DNA of 32,038 bases from Azoarcus sp. (GTDB lineage Bacteria > Pseudomonadota > Gammaproteobacteria > Burkholderiales > Rhodocyclaceae): NCBI GenBank assembly GCA_030604735.1, contig JAUVVG010000040.1:1-32038 (forward strand), read 5' to 3'. The position numbers and the translations under genes are program-made. Shown piece by piece: positions 16,059 through 24,006 of this stretch. Position 1 is the first letter of the stretch. Each line of letters starts with the position of its first letter. Below the pieces are notes generated by a model that did no database searches, had not been told where the DNA came from, and saw only the letters and a program-made list of their open reading frames with translations.

Positions 16059-16436
16059 TCAGCCAGCCTGTTGTTGTGCCTGCTGCTCGGCAATCTCCGC
16101 TCGAACCGCCTCCATGTCCAGCTTGCGTACGCCCTCAATCACCTGATCGAGCGCACTCGCCGGCAAGGCGCCGGACTCGCGAAAAACCATGATGCCTTCC
16201 CGAATGACCGCGATGGTCGGTATCGAGCGAATCTGGAATGCGCCGGCGAGTTCCTGCTGGGCTTCGGTATCGATCTTGCCGAACACGATGTCGGGATTGG
16301 CCTCGGCAGCCGCCTCGTAGGTCGGCGCGAAACTCCGGCAAGGCCCGCACCAGGCGGCCCAGAAGTCGAGGAACACGATATCGTTGTTTTCCACGACATC
16401 ATTCATGTTGTCGCCGGTGATTTCGAGGGTGGCCAT
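16059..16436 (-). CDS. Thioredoxin family protein
   Basis: This 125-residue protein has the thioredoxin active site WCGPC (in 'VFLDFWAAWCGPCRSFAPTY') and the cis-proline loop 'IRSIPTIAVIREG'. It lacks a signal peptide, so it acts in the cytoplasm as a disulfide reductase. The C-terminal helix is longer and Gln/Ala-rich ('RAEIAEQQAQQQAG') than in classical TrxA. I start it at 16436, where GGAG lies 6 bases upstream; the longer frame to 16460 adds 8 unneeded residues. It is a single-gene unit. Confidence 0.9.
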   Translation of the reverse strand: MATLEITGDNMNDVVENNDIVFLDFWAAWCGPCRSFAPTYEAAAEANPDIVFGKIDTEAQQELAGAFQIRSIPTIAVIREGIMVFRESGALPASALDQVIEGVRKLDMEAVRAEIAEQQAQQQAG

Positions 16437-16566
16437 GCGGGGCTCCAGTGCTGATTTCAAGAACGGTCAGGATACAGAATCGAGCAGCCGTCGTCATTCG
16501 GGGTGCCGCCGTCGCACTCCGCGGCTATGATGATCGGCATACCGAACCTGAAAGGAGAATATCGCG

Positions 16567-16746
16567 ATGGGCATAGAGATCACCGGCCTGCTTGGACTGA
16601 TTTGGCTTTTCGTCGTAATCTGGGCCATCGTGAAGGTAGCGCAAAGCCGCGCCGCACCGGTTCCCAAACTGCTCTGGATCCTCATCCTGCTGTTCATGCC
16701 GGTGCTGGGCTTCATCCTGTGGTTGTTCCTGGGGCCCCGTGGATAG
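16567..16746 (+). CDS. Small PLDc_N-type membrane protein
   Basis: This 59-residue protein begins 'MGIEITGLLGLIWLFVVIWA', has a short basic link ('KVAQSRAAPVPK') and a second helix ending in 'LGFILWLFLGPRG'. Two helices ending in an LGPR motif match the phospholipase D N-terminal domain (PF13396) that also occurs alone as tiny membrane proteins of unknown role. AGGAG (16553-16557) lies 9 bases before the ATG. It is short enough to be missed by automatic calling. The pirin gene begins 67 bases downstream on the same strand, so they may be co-transcribed. Confidence 0.85.
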   Translation: MGIEITGLLGLIWLFVVIWAIVKVAQSRAAPVPKLLWILILLFMPVLGFILWLFLGPRG

Positions 16747-16813
16747 CGCTGCGTTCGACCATCACACTTGACGTGATCGAACCCGGTTTCGATCCGCGAA
16801 CAGGGGGCAAGAA

Positions 16814-17728
16814 ATGAGCAATACGACCAGGGAACTGACCTACGAATGCGATGCCTCAGCCGGCGAGGAGGCCATCGAACTCATCCTCCGACCGCGTGAC
16901 AAGGATCTCGGCGGGTTCTCGGTGCGTCGCTTGCTGCCAACCGCACAGCGCAAGATGGTCGGACCGTGGATATTCTTCGACCATATGGGCCCTGCCGAAT
17001 TTCCCGCCGGGCAGGGCATCAAGGTTCGCCCTCACCCGCATGTCAATCTCGCCACGGTGACCTATCTGTTCGACGGCGAGATCCTGCATCGCGACTCGCT
17101 CGGCAGCCTGCAAGCCATCAGGCCGGGCGACATCAACCTGATGGTCGCCGGTCGCGGCATCGTCCATTCGGAACGCGAGCGCCCGGAAGTCACCGCGGCA
17201 CCGCATCGGCTGCACGGTTTGCAGCTATGGCTGGCCCTGCCCGAGGCGGACGAAGAAGTCGAACCGGCATTCCATCATTATCCGTCGGCCGACATTCCCG
17301 CGCTGCAAGTGGACGGGGTGGCCTTGCGGGTCATGATGGGGTCGGCCTATGGGGTGACTTCGCCGGTACGCGTGTTCGCCGACACCCTTTACGTGGAAGC
17401 CCATCTCCAGCCCGGCCAGACGCTGGCGCTGGCGGAGGCCAGCGAGCGTGCGGTCTACGTCGCGCAGGGCGCGCTCAGAATTGCCGGCGTCGAGGTGCCC
17501 GAGCATGCGATGGCGATCTTGCGCCCGACCCCGGGGGTATGCGTCGAGGCGACCCGGGAGACCCGACTGGCCCTGATCGGCGGCGAACCACTCGGCCCCC
17601 GCTTCATCGAGTGGAACTTCGTCTCCAGCCGCAAGGAACGCATAGAGCAGGCGAAGCAGGACTGGCGTGAACGCCGCTTTCCGGCCGTGCCGGGTGACGA
17701 GGAAGAGTTCATCCCGCTCCCGGCGTAG
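16814..17728 (+). CDS. Pirin family protein
   Basis: This 304-residue protein has the pirin bicupin fold (PF02678 and the pirin C-terminal domain). The N-terminal cupin holds the expected metal ligands: H74 and H76 in 'VRPHPHVNLATVTYLFDGEI', then H118 and E120 in 'RGIVHSER'. 'FSVRRLLPTAQRKMVGPWIFFDHMGP' is the family signature. Bacterial pirins include quercetin 2,3-dioxygenases and redox-related regulators; the exact role cannot be read here. An AGGGGG stretch lies 6 bases before the ATG at 16814. It converges on the hemerythrin-GGDEF gene with an 86-bp gap. Confidence 0.92.
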   Translation: MSNTTRELTYECDASAGEEAIELILRPRDKDLGGFSVRRLLPTAQRKMVGPWIFFDHMGPAEFPAGQGIKVRPHPHVNLATVTYLFDGEILHRDSLGSLQAIRPGDINLMVAGRGIVHSERERPEVTAAPHRLHGLQLWLALPEADEEVEPAFHHYPSADIPALQVDGVALRVMMGSAYGVTSPVRVFADTLYVEAHLQPGQTLALAEASERAVYVAQGALRIAGVEVPEHAMAILRPTPGVCVEATRETRLALIGGEPLGPRFIEWNFVSSRKERIEQAKQDWRERRFPAVPGDEEEFIPLPA

Positions 17729-17814
17729 CGCCGACCGACCGGGGACAGTCGTAAGGCCGCGTCGTCAGATTCGGCCCGACTCACATGGCCGGCAATATCT
17801 CGCAGTCGCACCAA

Positions 17815-19695
17815 TCATAAGGAAACAAGCGGGGTCTCACGCCCCGCGTCAAACACGCGGTATTGGTTCTTTCCGGCCAGCTTGGCCTGGTACATTGCGT
17901 GATCCGCCTGGCGCAGCAACTGGTCAGGATCAATTGGTACGCGCTGTGGGTAGAAGGTCACCCCGACGCTGGCCGACACCACCAGCGGGACGTCCTTGAC
18001 GGACACCTCGGCCGACGCGGCATCGAGCAAACGGGTCAACAGCGGCATGCAGGCATCCGGACTGTCCAGATCGACCAACACCGCGACGAACTCGTCCCCA
18101 CCCAGGCGTGCCAGCGTGTCGGTTTCGCGCAAGGCATGGCGCATTCGATTGGCGATCGCGACGAGCAGACGGTCGCCAGAATCATGACCGTACCTATCGT
18201 TCACTTCCTTGAACCCATCGAGATCAAGGTAGGCGACCGCCACCATCGTGCCATGCCGCTGGCTGTTGGCCAGTGCCTGATGCAGTCTGTCTGCCAATAG
18301 AACGCGATTGGGCAGGCCAGTGAGCGGATCGTAATGTGCGATCCTTTCGAGTTGCTGTTGCTGCATTTTCTGCTCGGTGATGTCGCGTACCGTGCCCTGA
18401 ATGACGGCACGTCCGGCAATCACGGTCCGCGTCAGCAGCAAGGTACAGGTCATGTCGCGCCCGTCGAGGCGGCGGTGCGTCCACTCGCCGTACCAGGTCC
18501 CCTCACGCATCGCGATATCGATCAGTTCCCACGCACATTCGCTCGACGGGCGGCCATCGGGCTGAGTCGGCGGAGAGAGGTCGATCGGCGTGAGTACTCT
18601 CACGTCGTCGAAACTTGCCGCGCCGAACAACTCGAGCATGGCCGGGTTGACCGCAGTGAAGCGCCAGTCAGGTGGCTCGGCGATCATCAGCGCATCGCGC
18701 GACTGCTCGAAGATGAGCCGGTAACGTTCCTCGCTGTCACGAAGCGATTGTTCGAGACGTTTTTGCTCGGTGATGTCCAGTGCGATCTCGAGACGGACGT
18801 AACGGCCGTCATCCCACGGGATTGCCTGGTCATGAAGCTGATACCAACGATTCAGGCGAGGGTTGAAATGCTCCCAGACCACCGGCGCCGTCGGGAGACC
18901 CTCTGCACCGAGCAAACGGCTGTTCGTGCAGAAACTACAAGGCCCATTCATGTCCTGCTGTATGGTCTGCCAGCATATCTTGCCGACGACATCCCCCAGC
19001 ACCCTTCTCCCCAGCGCATTGACAAACAAGACCTCGTGCGTATTCATGCCAGAAACATAGACCACGGCATTGGTCCCGTCGAGGATGTTCATCAGTCGGC
19101 TGCGAACGAGCGCCAGCGCCTGCTCGGCCTGGCGGTGGGCCTGAACCTCGCGGATCAAGCGCAAGGTACCTTGTGAATGTGCCGCGTAGATCGCGAGAAC
19201 GATGTCGGACAGATCCTGCCCCGCACTGCCCATGCACTCGCGCGCATGGGCCTGCGCCGCCTCTCCTGTCAGACCCCGCTCACGCGCACTCACGAGGCAG
19301 GCCATGTAGCGGTCCGACTCGAGGATATGGGATATCAGCCAACCCGTCAGGAACGCTAGGGTGCGCTCGGTCACCTCCTCCACCAGCAAGGTATCCGTGC
19401 CCTGCTGCAAGGCTCGCACCTCGGACTCGAACGACCTATGGCTCAGGTGGTGCTCGTGGGTCAGCGGATCATCGGGCAGGAACTCGCGCCAGATCGACTC
19501 CTCGGTTTCGAAGTGGTAGCTTGCATACTCTGTCAACTCATCCAGGATCTGGCTGAGCGCCCCGATCGACAAGGGCGACGCGGCTTGACTGGCCAGCCGG
19601 TTGAGCAGTTCGACCAGGCGTCGGTGCTGCACATCGATCACTTCGATGCCGGTCGCGAAGCGCGCGTGCCACGGGAAGATGTCCATTTGAGTCAT
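17815..19695 (-). CDS. Bacteriohemerythrin-PAS-PAS-GGDEF diguanylate cyclase
   Basis: This 626-residue cytoplasmic protein begins with a hemerythrin domain (about 7-130) with apparent di-iron ligands H24, H61-x3-E65, H82-x3-H86 and H123-x4-D128. A PAS-like domain (about 198-312) carries cysteines C241, C253 and C256 in 'GKICWQTIQQDMNGPCSFCT'. A second PAS domain (about 320-440) and a GGDEF domain (about 448-615) follow. GGDEF (532-536) is intact and has an inhibitory-site RxxD (R523-D526) five residues before it. No EAL is present. It probably makes c-di-GMP in response to oxygen or redox state, which is inference from the hemerythrin domain. Start codons at 19695 and 19686 are both possible; neither has a clear ribosome site. 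Confidence 0.93.
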   Translation of the reverse strand: MTQMDIFPWHARFATGIEVIDVQHRRLVELLNRLASQAASPLSIGALSQILDELTEYASYHFETEESIWREFLPDDPLTHEHHLSHRSFESEVRALQQGTDTLLVEEVTERTLAFLTGWLISHILESDRYMACLVSARERGLTGEAAQAHARECMGSAGQDLSDIVLAIYAAHSQGTLRLIREVQAHRQAEQALALVRSRLMNILDGTNAVVYVSGMNTHEVLFVNALGRRVLGDVVGKICWQTIQQDMNGPCSFCTNSRLLGAEGLPTAPVVWEHFNPRLNRWYQLHDQAIPWDDGRYVRLEIALDITEQKRLEQSLRDSEERYRLIFEQSRDALMIAEPPDWRFTAVNPAMLELFGAASFDDVRVLTPIDLSPPTQPDGRPSSECAWELIDIAMREGTWYGEWTHRRLDGRDMTCTLLLTRTVIAGRAVIQGTVRDITEQKMQQQQLERIAHYDPLTGLPNRVLLADRLHQALANSQRHGTMVAVAYLDLDGFKEVNDRYGHDSGDRLLVAIANRMRHALRETDTLARLGGDEFVAVLVDLDSPDACMPLLTRLLDAASAEVSVKDVPLVVSASVGVTFYPQRVPIDPDQLLRQADHAMYQAKLAGKNQYRVFDAGRETPLVSL

Positions 19696-19854
19696 GCGGT
19701 GTTCCGGTATCGGACGAAACGAGCCCCTCGAATCTGCAAGCAGCGCTCATGTTACCGTAGTGCAGCAATTTTATGATGTCGTTATCCTCGACCCCACCAC
19801 CACGACCCGCTTGATCAACCCGGGACGCCCAGCCAGAAGACAAGGAAACCACGC

Positions 19855-21231
19855 ATGAAACCCGTGTTTGCCGCGCTCATCGACGCACTCGGAGAATCCA
19901 GCCTCATCCACGGCCCCGAGGTCGCGCAGCGTGCGACCAGCTACTGGGATCCCTCCCCGACCCGCGCCCAGGCCATCGTCAAGCCGCGCGATACCGCACA
20001 GGTCAGCGCCGCGCTCGCGATCTGCCATCGCTTCGGACAAGCCGTCGTGACCCAGGGTGGCCTGACCGGGTGCGCGCGCGGTGCCGACACCACCCCGGAC
20101 GAGGTCATCCTGTCGCTGGAGTGGCTGAACGCGATCGAAGCCATCGACACGGTCGCCGGCACCGCCAGGGTCCAGGCCGGCGTGACGCTACAATCACTGC
20201 AGGAAGCGGCACGCGAGCGCGACTGGCTGTTCGCGCTTGACCTCGGTGCGCGGGGCAGCTGCACCATCGGCGGCAACATCGCGACCAACGCCGGCGGCAT
20301 CAACGTGCTGCGTTACGGCATGATGCGCAATCTGGTGCTCGGTCTGGAGGCGGTGCTGGCCGACGGCACGGTGCTCTCCAACATGGACGAAGTGCTGAAG
20401 AACAACGCCGGCTACGACCTCAAGCAAATGCTGATCGGCACCGAAGGCACGCTGGGCATCGTCACCCGCGCCGTGGTCCGCCTGCATCCGCTGCCGGCCA
20501 CCTGCCAGGCGGCACTGGTCGCGCTCCGCTCGTTCGAAGAAGTCACGGCACTGCTCAAGCAGATGCAGCGCGACCTCGCGGGCACGCTGAGCGCCTTCGA
20601 GGTCATGTGGAACAGCTACTTCGCAGCCGCCACGGTACCGGGCGGCCACCGCCCACCGATGGACCGGACCTATCCGTTCTACGTGATGCTGCAAGCCGAA
20701 GGCGCCGACCCGGACACCGACGCGAGACGATTCGAGGGCCTGCTCGAGGCGGCGCTAGAGCGCGGCCTGATCATCGACGCGGTGATCCCCCGCTCCGAGG
20801 CCGAACGGCGAGCCTTATGGGAGGTCCGGGAGAATTTCGAATCCATCCTCAAGAACCGCAAGACCTACCTGTACGACGTCAGTCTTCCGCTGCGCCACAT
20901 GGCCGACTATGCCGACAGCGTGCGTGAGCGCGTGCTCGCGCGCTGGCCCAGAGCGCGCTGCATCCAGTTCGGCCACATCGCCGACGGCAACCTTCACCTC
21001 TTCGTCCAACCCGAGAGCGACGACGCCGATCACGCGGCCTGCGACGAGGCGGTGTACGAGCCACTGCTACCGTTCGGCGGGTCGGTATCGGCCGAGCACG
21101 GCATCGGCCTGGAGAAAAAGGACTGGCTCGCGCGCAGCCGAAACCAAGCCGACCTGGCCGTGATGCGATCGATCAAGCGCGCACTCGACCCGAAGAACAT
21201 CCTCAACCCCGGGCGAATATTCGATACATGA
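19855..21231 (+). CDS. FAD-dependent 2-hydroxyacid dehydrogenase (D-lactate/D-2-hydroxyglutarate type)
   Basis: This 458-residue flavoenzyme of the VAO/GlcD family has an FAD-binding half ('VVTQGGLTGCARGA' 64-77, 'CTIGGNIATNAGGINVLRYG' 136-155, 'GTEGTLGIVT' 195-204) and an FAD-oxidase C-terminal half with the metal-site 'GHIADGNLHLF' (373-383), 'SAEHGIGLEKK' (412-422) and the closing 'LDPKNILNPGRIF'. It has no iron-sulfur extension and no signal peptide. Such enzymes oxidise D-2-hydroxyglutarate, D-lactate or similar acids; the substrate cannot be fixed from sequence. AAGGA lies upstream of the ATG at 19855. It diverges from the hemerythrin-GGDEF gene and is the last clearly core gene before the accessory region. 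Confidence 0.93.
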   Translation: MKPVFAALIDALGESSLIHGPEVAQRATSYWDPSPTRAQAIVKPRDTAQVSAALAICHRFGQAVVTQGGLTGCARGADTTPDEVILSLEWLNAIEAIDTVAGTARVQAGVTLQSLQEAARERDWLFALDLGARGSCTIGGNIATNAGGINVLRYGMMRNLVLGLEAVLADGTVLSNMDEVLKNNAGYDLKQMLIGTEGTLGIVTRAVVRLHPLPATCQAALVALRSFEEVTALLKQMQRDLAGTLSAFEVMWNSYFAAATVPGGHRPPMDRTYPFYVMLQAEGADPDTDARRFEGLLEAALERGLIIDAVIPRSEAERRALWEVRENFESILKNRKTYLYDVSLPLRHMADYADSVRERVLARWPRARCIQFGHIADGNLHLFVQPESDDADHAACDEAVYEPLLPFGGSVSAEHGIGLEKKDWLARSRNQADLAVMRSIKRALDPKNILNPGRIFDT

Positions 21232-21359
21232 GTGGGAGCCGATCGCCGGCAACGACTCAGAACCGCGCGCGGAAGTACCGCTTTTTCGCGCGCCTTCCAG
21301 GCGCTGATGCATTTGGTAGCCGGCCGCGCCGGTCGTAGCACGGTCGAATGACGCCGTCG

Positions 21360-21479
21360 TCACGGGTTACGGCGAGGCATACGGAATTTCCGCCTGCTAC
21401 TTTCGACCTGGCTGCGCACGATGCAATGCTCGGCATGATCGTTGACCATCCCCATTTGCTGCATGAAGGCATAAACCAT
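21360..21479 (-). pseudogene. tag: C-terminal remnant of DNA-3-methyladenine glycosylase I (tag)
   Basis: A 39-codon minus-strand frame ending in TGA at 21360 reads 'MVYAFMQQMGMVNDHAEHCI' followed by 'VRSQVESSRRKFRMPRR'. 'YAFMQ..GMVNDH' followed by a Cys is the hallmark C-terminus of 3-methyladenine DNA glycosylase I. The frame meets a TGA three codons before its first ATG and none of the upstream enzyme is present, so this is a 3' fragment. The rest of the 21232-21570 gap shows no other recognisable gene. Confidence 0.7.
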
Positions 21480-21570
21480 TTTTCCTCAGTTAAACCTTCA
21501 AGAACTGTTGCAAACTCAATGCTGGAGCGGGTTGGCGGAGAAAAAGGGAGGTCACCCAATGGGTGAGAGG

Positions 21571-21780
21571 GAATTTGATCACACACCAAAGATACTTTGG
21601 CAGGCTATTGGCCAATCGGATGACGGTGACGTGGGAGTCAGCCACAGCTCGCGTTTCAGCAGTACCATCAAAGGCCGCTATTCGACCTGCGGTTCCTGTG
21701 CCTGTGGAGTTCCAGAGCAAGTCACCTTGGCACAGGAAACGCTCTACACCATAAGAGGCAACAGATTCATCTGAAATGCG
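21571..21780 (-). pseudogene. hsdS: Fragment of a type I restriction specificity subunit (hsdS)
   Basis: The minus-strand frame reads 'RISDESVASYGVERFLCQGD', 'LLWNSTGTGTAGRIAAFDGT' and 'AVADSHVTVIRLANSLPKYLW'. 'GDLLWNSTGTGT.GR' and 'VADSHVTVIR' are the core of an HsdS target-recognition domain. The fragment lacks a start; the frame upstream belongs to the DUF1016 gene in another phase. Downstream the frame loses resemblance near 21571 and stops at 21490. It is about 70 codons against more than 400 in a full HsdS. A small palindrome CACCCAATGGGTG lies at its broken 3' edge. Confidence 0.75.
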
Positions 21781-22867
21781 TCTTGCCTGTCCACGCCTCC
21801 TCCTCGCTACGGTTGTCCAGGCGCGTGCGCGACAGGGCGATGGCTTCGTGCAGCTTGGCCTGCAGCACCGCCTTGGGCGGCAGGGCGGTGAGGTATTCGG
21901 CGACGTGGATGCCGCTGGCGTCCAGCTCCAGCAGCTCGATTTGCTCGCGCTTGTTGTTGCCGCTGCAAAGGATGATGCCCAGCGGCGAGGCTTCGCCGGG
22001 CTCCTGTTCGTGCTTGGCGAGCCAGCGCAGGTAAAGCTCCATCTGGCCCTTGTATTCGGCCTTGAAATCGCCAAGCTTGAGGTCGATGGCCACCAGGCGC
22101 TTGAGGCGGCGGTTGTAGAACAGCAGGTCGATGTAGAAGTCGTCGTGGTCGAGCTGGATGCGCTTTTGCCGCGCCACGAAGCTGAAGCCCGCGCCCAACT
22201 CCAGTAGAAAGCCTTCGAGCTCGCGCAGGATGGCGTCTTCCAGGTCTTTTTCGAGGTAGCGGTCCTGCAGGCCGAGGAAGTCCAGCACGTAGGGGTCTTT
22301 CAGGACGAGGCTGGGGCTGAGCTCGCCGGTCTGACGCAGGGTGGCGAGTTCCTGCGCGAGCAGGGCGTCGGGCTGTTTCGACAGGGCGGTGCGCTCGAAG
22401 AGCTGGGAGTCCAGCCGCTCCTGCAGGGTACGAGTGCTCCAGCCCTCTTGCTGGCACATCTGCAGGTAGAAATCGCGCTTCAGTGGATCGTCGATGTAAA
22501 TCAACGTACGAAGATGGGTCCAACTCAATTGTCTCCGCGCTGCGGAGACAATCTCTCCGTCGGGGTACACCTCGGCAAAGCGTAGCATGTGACGGAGGTT
22601 CTTCTCGGTGAAGCCGCGGCCGTAGTCTGCGGTCAATTGTCTCGCCAGTGCGGAGACAATCTGTTCGCCATAGGCGGCACGCTTCCCATGCAGTATCTCA
22701 TTGCGGATGCGCTGACCGATGCGCCAGTAAAGCAGGGTGAGTGCGCTATTGACCGCGCTGGCGAGCTGCTGGCGGCTTTGCTCGATAAGGTCACGGATAT
22801 CGCCCAGCAGTTGCGCCTGTTCCAGGGGCGACGCAGATGTGGCGGAAGGCTTGCGTGGGCTGCTCAT
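21767..22867 (-). CDS. DUF1016 family PD-(D/E)XK nuclease-like protein (YhcG-type)
   Basis: This 366-residue protein has the DUF1016 N-terminal helical domain ('VNSALTLLYWRIGQRIRNEI', 'GRGFTEKNLRHMLRFAEVYP', 'RRQLSWTHLRTLIYIDDPLKRDFY') and the C-terminal PDDEXK-like nuclease domain ('FLGLQDRYLEKDLEDAILRELEGFLLELGAGFSFVARQKRI', 'DDFYIDLLFYNRRLKRLVAIDLKLGDFKAEYKGQMELYLRWL'). The D...D-x-K pattern of the nuclease fold is present (DFYIDLLFYN, AIDLKLG). Such genes often sit between hsdM and hsdS in type I restriction operons, which is the arrangement implied here. Its ATG overlaps the stop of the upstream hsdR-derived gene by 4 bases. The frame stays open upstream but 22867 is the natural start. 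The gene looks intact although its neighbours are broken. Confidence 0.9.
   Translation of the reverse strand: MSSPRKPSATSASPLEQAQLLGDIRDLIEQSRQQLASAVNSALTLLYWRIGQRIRNEILHGKRAAYGEQIVSALARQLTADYGRGFTEKNLRHMLRFAEVYPDGEIVSAARRQLSWTHLRTLIYIDDPLKRDFYLQMCQQEGWSTRTLQERLDSQLFERTALSKQPDALLAQELATLRQTGELSPSLVLKDPYVLDFLGLQDRYLEKDLEDAILRELEGFLLELGAGFSFVARQKRIQLDHDDFYIDLLFYNRRLKRLVAIDLKLGDFKAEYKGQMELYLRWLAKHEQEPGEASPLGIILCSGNNKREQIELLELDASGIHVAEYLTALPPKAVLQAKLHEAIALSRTRLDNRSEEEAWTGKTHFR
22528..22660. repeat. Two similar 25-base palindromes inside the DUF1016 gene
   Basis: At 22528-22552 ATTGTCTCCGC and GCGGAGACAAT are perfect 11-base inverted arms around 3 bases. At 22636-22660 the same motif recurs with an imperfect left arm (ATTGTCTCGCC). 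They encode the parallel protein segments IVSAARRQL and IVSALARQL, so part of the likeness comes from the protein repeat. Confidence 0.6.
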
Positions 22868-23667
22868 TCTTCCACCGCCTCGGCGCTGAAGTGGTGTGCC
22901 AGCGCGGCGGCCAGCTCGCTCTTGAGGCGGTTTTTGGTTTCTTCGATCTGGCCGCGTAAGGTTTTGTACTTTTCCAGCAGCACCAGAAACAGGATGCGCT
23001 TGCGCGCCTTGGCCTTCCACAGACGCCAGATGATCTGGAATGCGGTGTAGGTCTTGCCGGTGCCGGTCGCCATGACGAGTAGCACGCGCTGCTGTCCCCT
23101 CGCGATGGCCTCGATGGCGCGGTTGATGGCGACACGCTGGTAATAGCGAGGCTCCTTGCCGCTGCCGTCGGTATGGAAAGGCTGCTCCACCAGCTTGACG
23201 GCGCTTGCCTCGGTCAGCCCTTTCCATTGCTGATACAAGGGCCACAGCGCTTCAAGAGAGGGAAATTCGTCGAGGCCGAGCTCACGCTCCACTGGCTGGG
23301 TTAGGCCGGTGCGGTCGTGAAGCAGAAAGCCGCTGCCATTGCTGCTGATCGCGAAGGGTGTGTCGAGCATCTCCGCGTAGGCGAGCGCCTGCTGCATGCC
23401 GTGGCCCACGGAAAACCCCGCCTGCTTGGCTTCGATCACTGCAATGGGAAGGCTCGGGTTCGCGTAGAGCACGAAATCGGCTCGTTTCGGACCACCCTTG
23501 GCCTGCGGATTCTTGATGCGTGCAGCCAGCTTGCCGCGCACCATCACCCGGCCATCCGTGAGCGTCACTTCTTCGCGGAACTGGTGCTGTTGCCAACCGG
23601 CCCGCTGGAGGGCGGGAGTAATGAATCTGGTGCAGATGTCGCGTTCACTATATTGAAGCTTGTCCAT
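22864..23667 (-). pseudogene. hsdR: Truncated hsdR (type I restriction endonuclease subunit) joined to a foreign 3' tail
   Basis: This 267-residue frame carries the HsdR N-terminal nuclease domain: D64, then E79-A-K81 in 'ADFVLYANPSLPIAVIEAKQ', with the QxxxY motif at Q93-Y97. A Q-motif ('YYQRVAINRAIEAI') and helicase motif I ('VLLVMATGTGKTYTAFQIIW', Walker A near 200-206) follow. After 'RKRILFLV' (~229), where a normal HsdR (about 800-1000 residues) continues with motif Ia, the sequence changes to a coiled-coil-like tail 'LLEKYKTLRGQIEETKNRLK' ending 'AEAVEE', which overlaps the DUF1016 start by ATGA. The tail is plausibly the 3' end of hsdM, giving an in-frame hsdR'-'hsdM deletion fusion. 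The start at 23667 has a GAGGATGG stretch upstream. It may still make a small protein. Confidence 0.75.
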
Positions 23668-24006
23668 CGACCATCCTCGCAAACCCTCACAGCCAGCCAT
23701 GCCATTAAGATAACTCCCAAACGCACCGGGAAAGGGAGAATCAATACTCAAGAAGGCGATATTGCCGAGCGGTATGCGGCATGTCAAAAGAGAATCTCGC
23801 TCGCATACATCCCGCTTGCGCCAGCCACACCGCAGCCCAACTGACTTCCACCGACGAGTCGGGTATCAGTTGACCAGGTAACGACCAACTGCGGTTTCGT
23901 CCCAGTCGATACCCGTTCCGGGCGGATGCAGTGGCCTGGCGTTGAGTCTTTCCAAAACCCGGGAGCGCTTGGCATGATTGGAAAACGCCAAGGCGGGCCT
24001 GGCACC
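23668..24006. other. 339-bp gap with a readthrough frame after the VOC stop
   Basis: On the minus strand the VOC frame stays open for 46 codons past its TAG, to a TGA at 23866, reading in part 'HAKRSRVLERLNARPLHPPG' then 'TGIDWDETAVGRYLVN'. This has coding-like composition but no start codon and no family I recognise. CGGGTATC and GATACCCG (around 23860 and 23910) form an 8-base inverted pair enclosing a smaller AGTTG/CAACT stem. I see nothing else. Confidence 0.35.

Noticed and set aside
21490-21589. Plus-strand frame around 21508-21774 as a small gene
   Set aside because: It is antisense to the hsdS fragment and lacks a ribosome site or motif.
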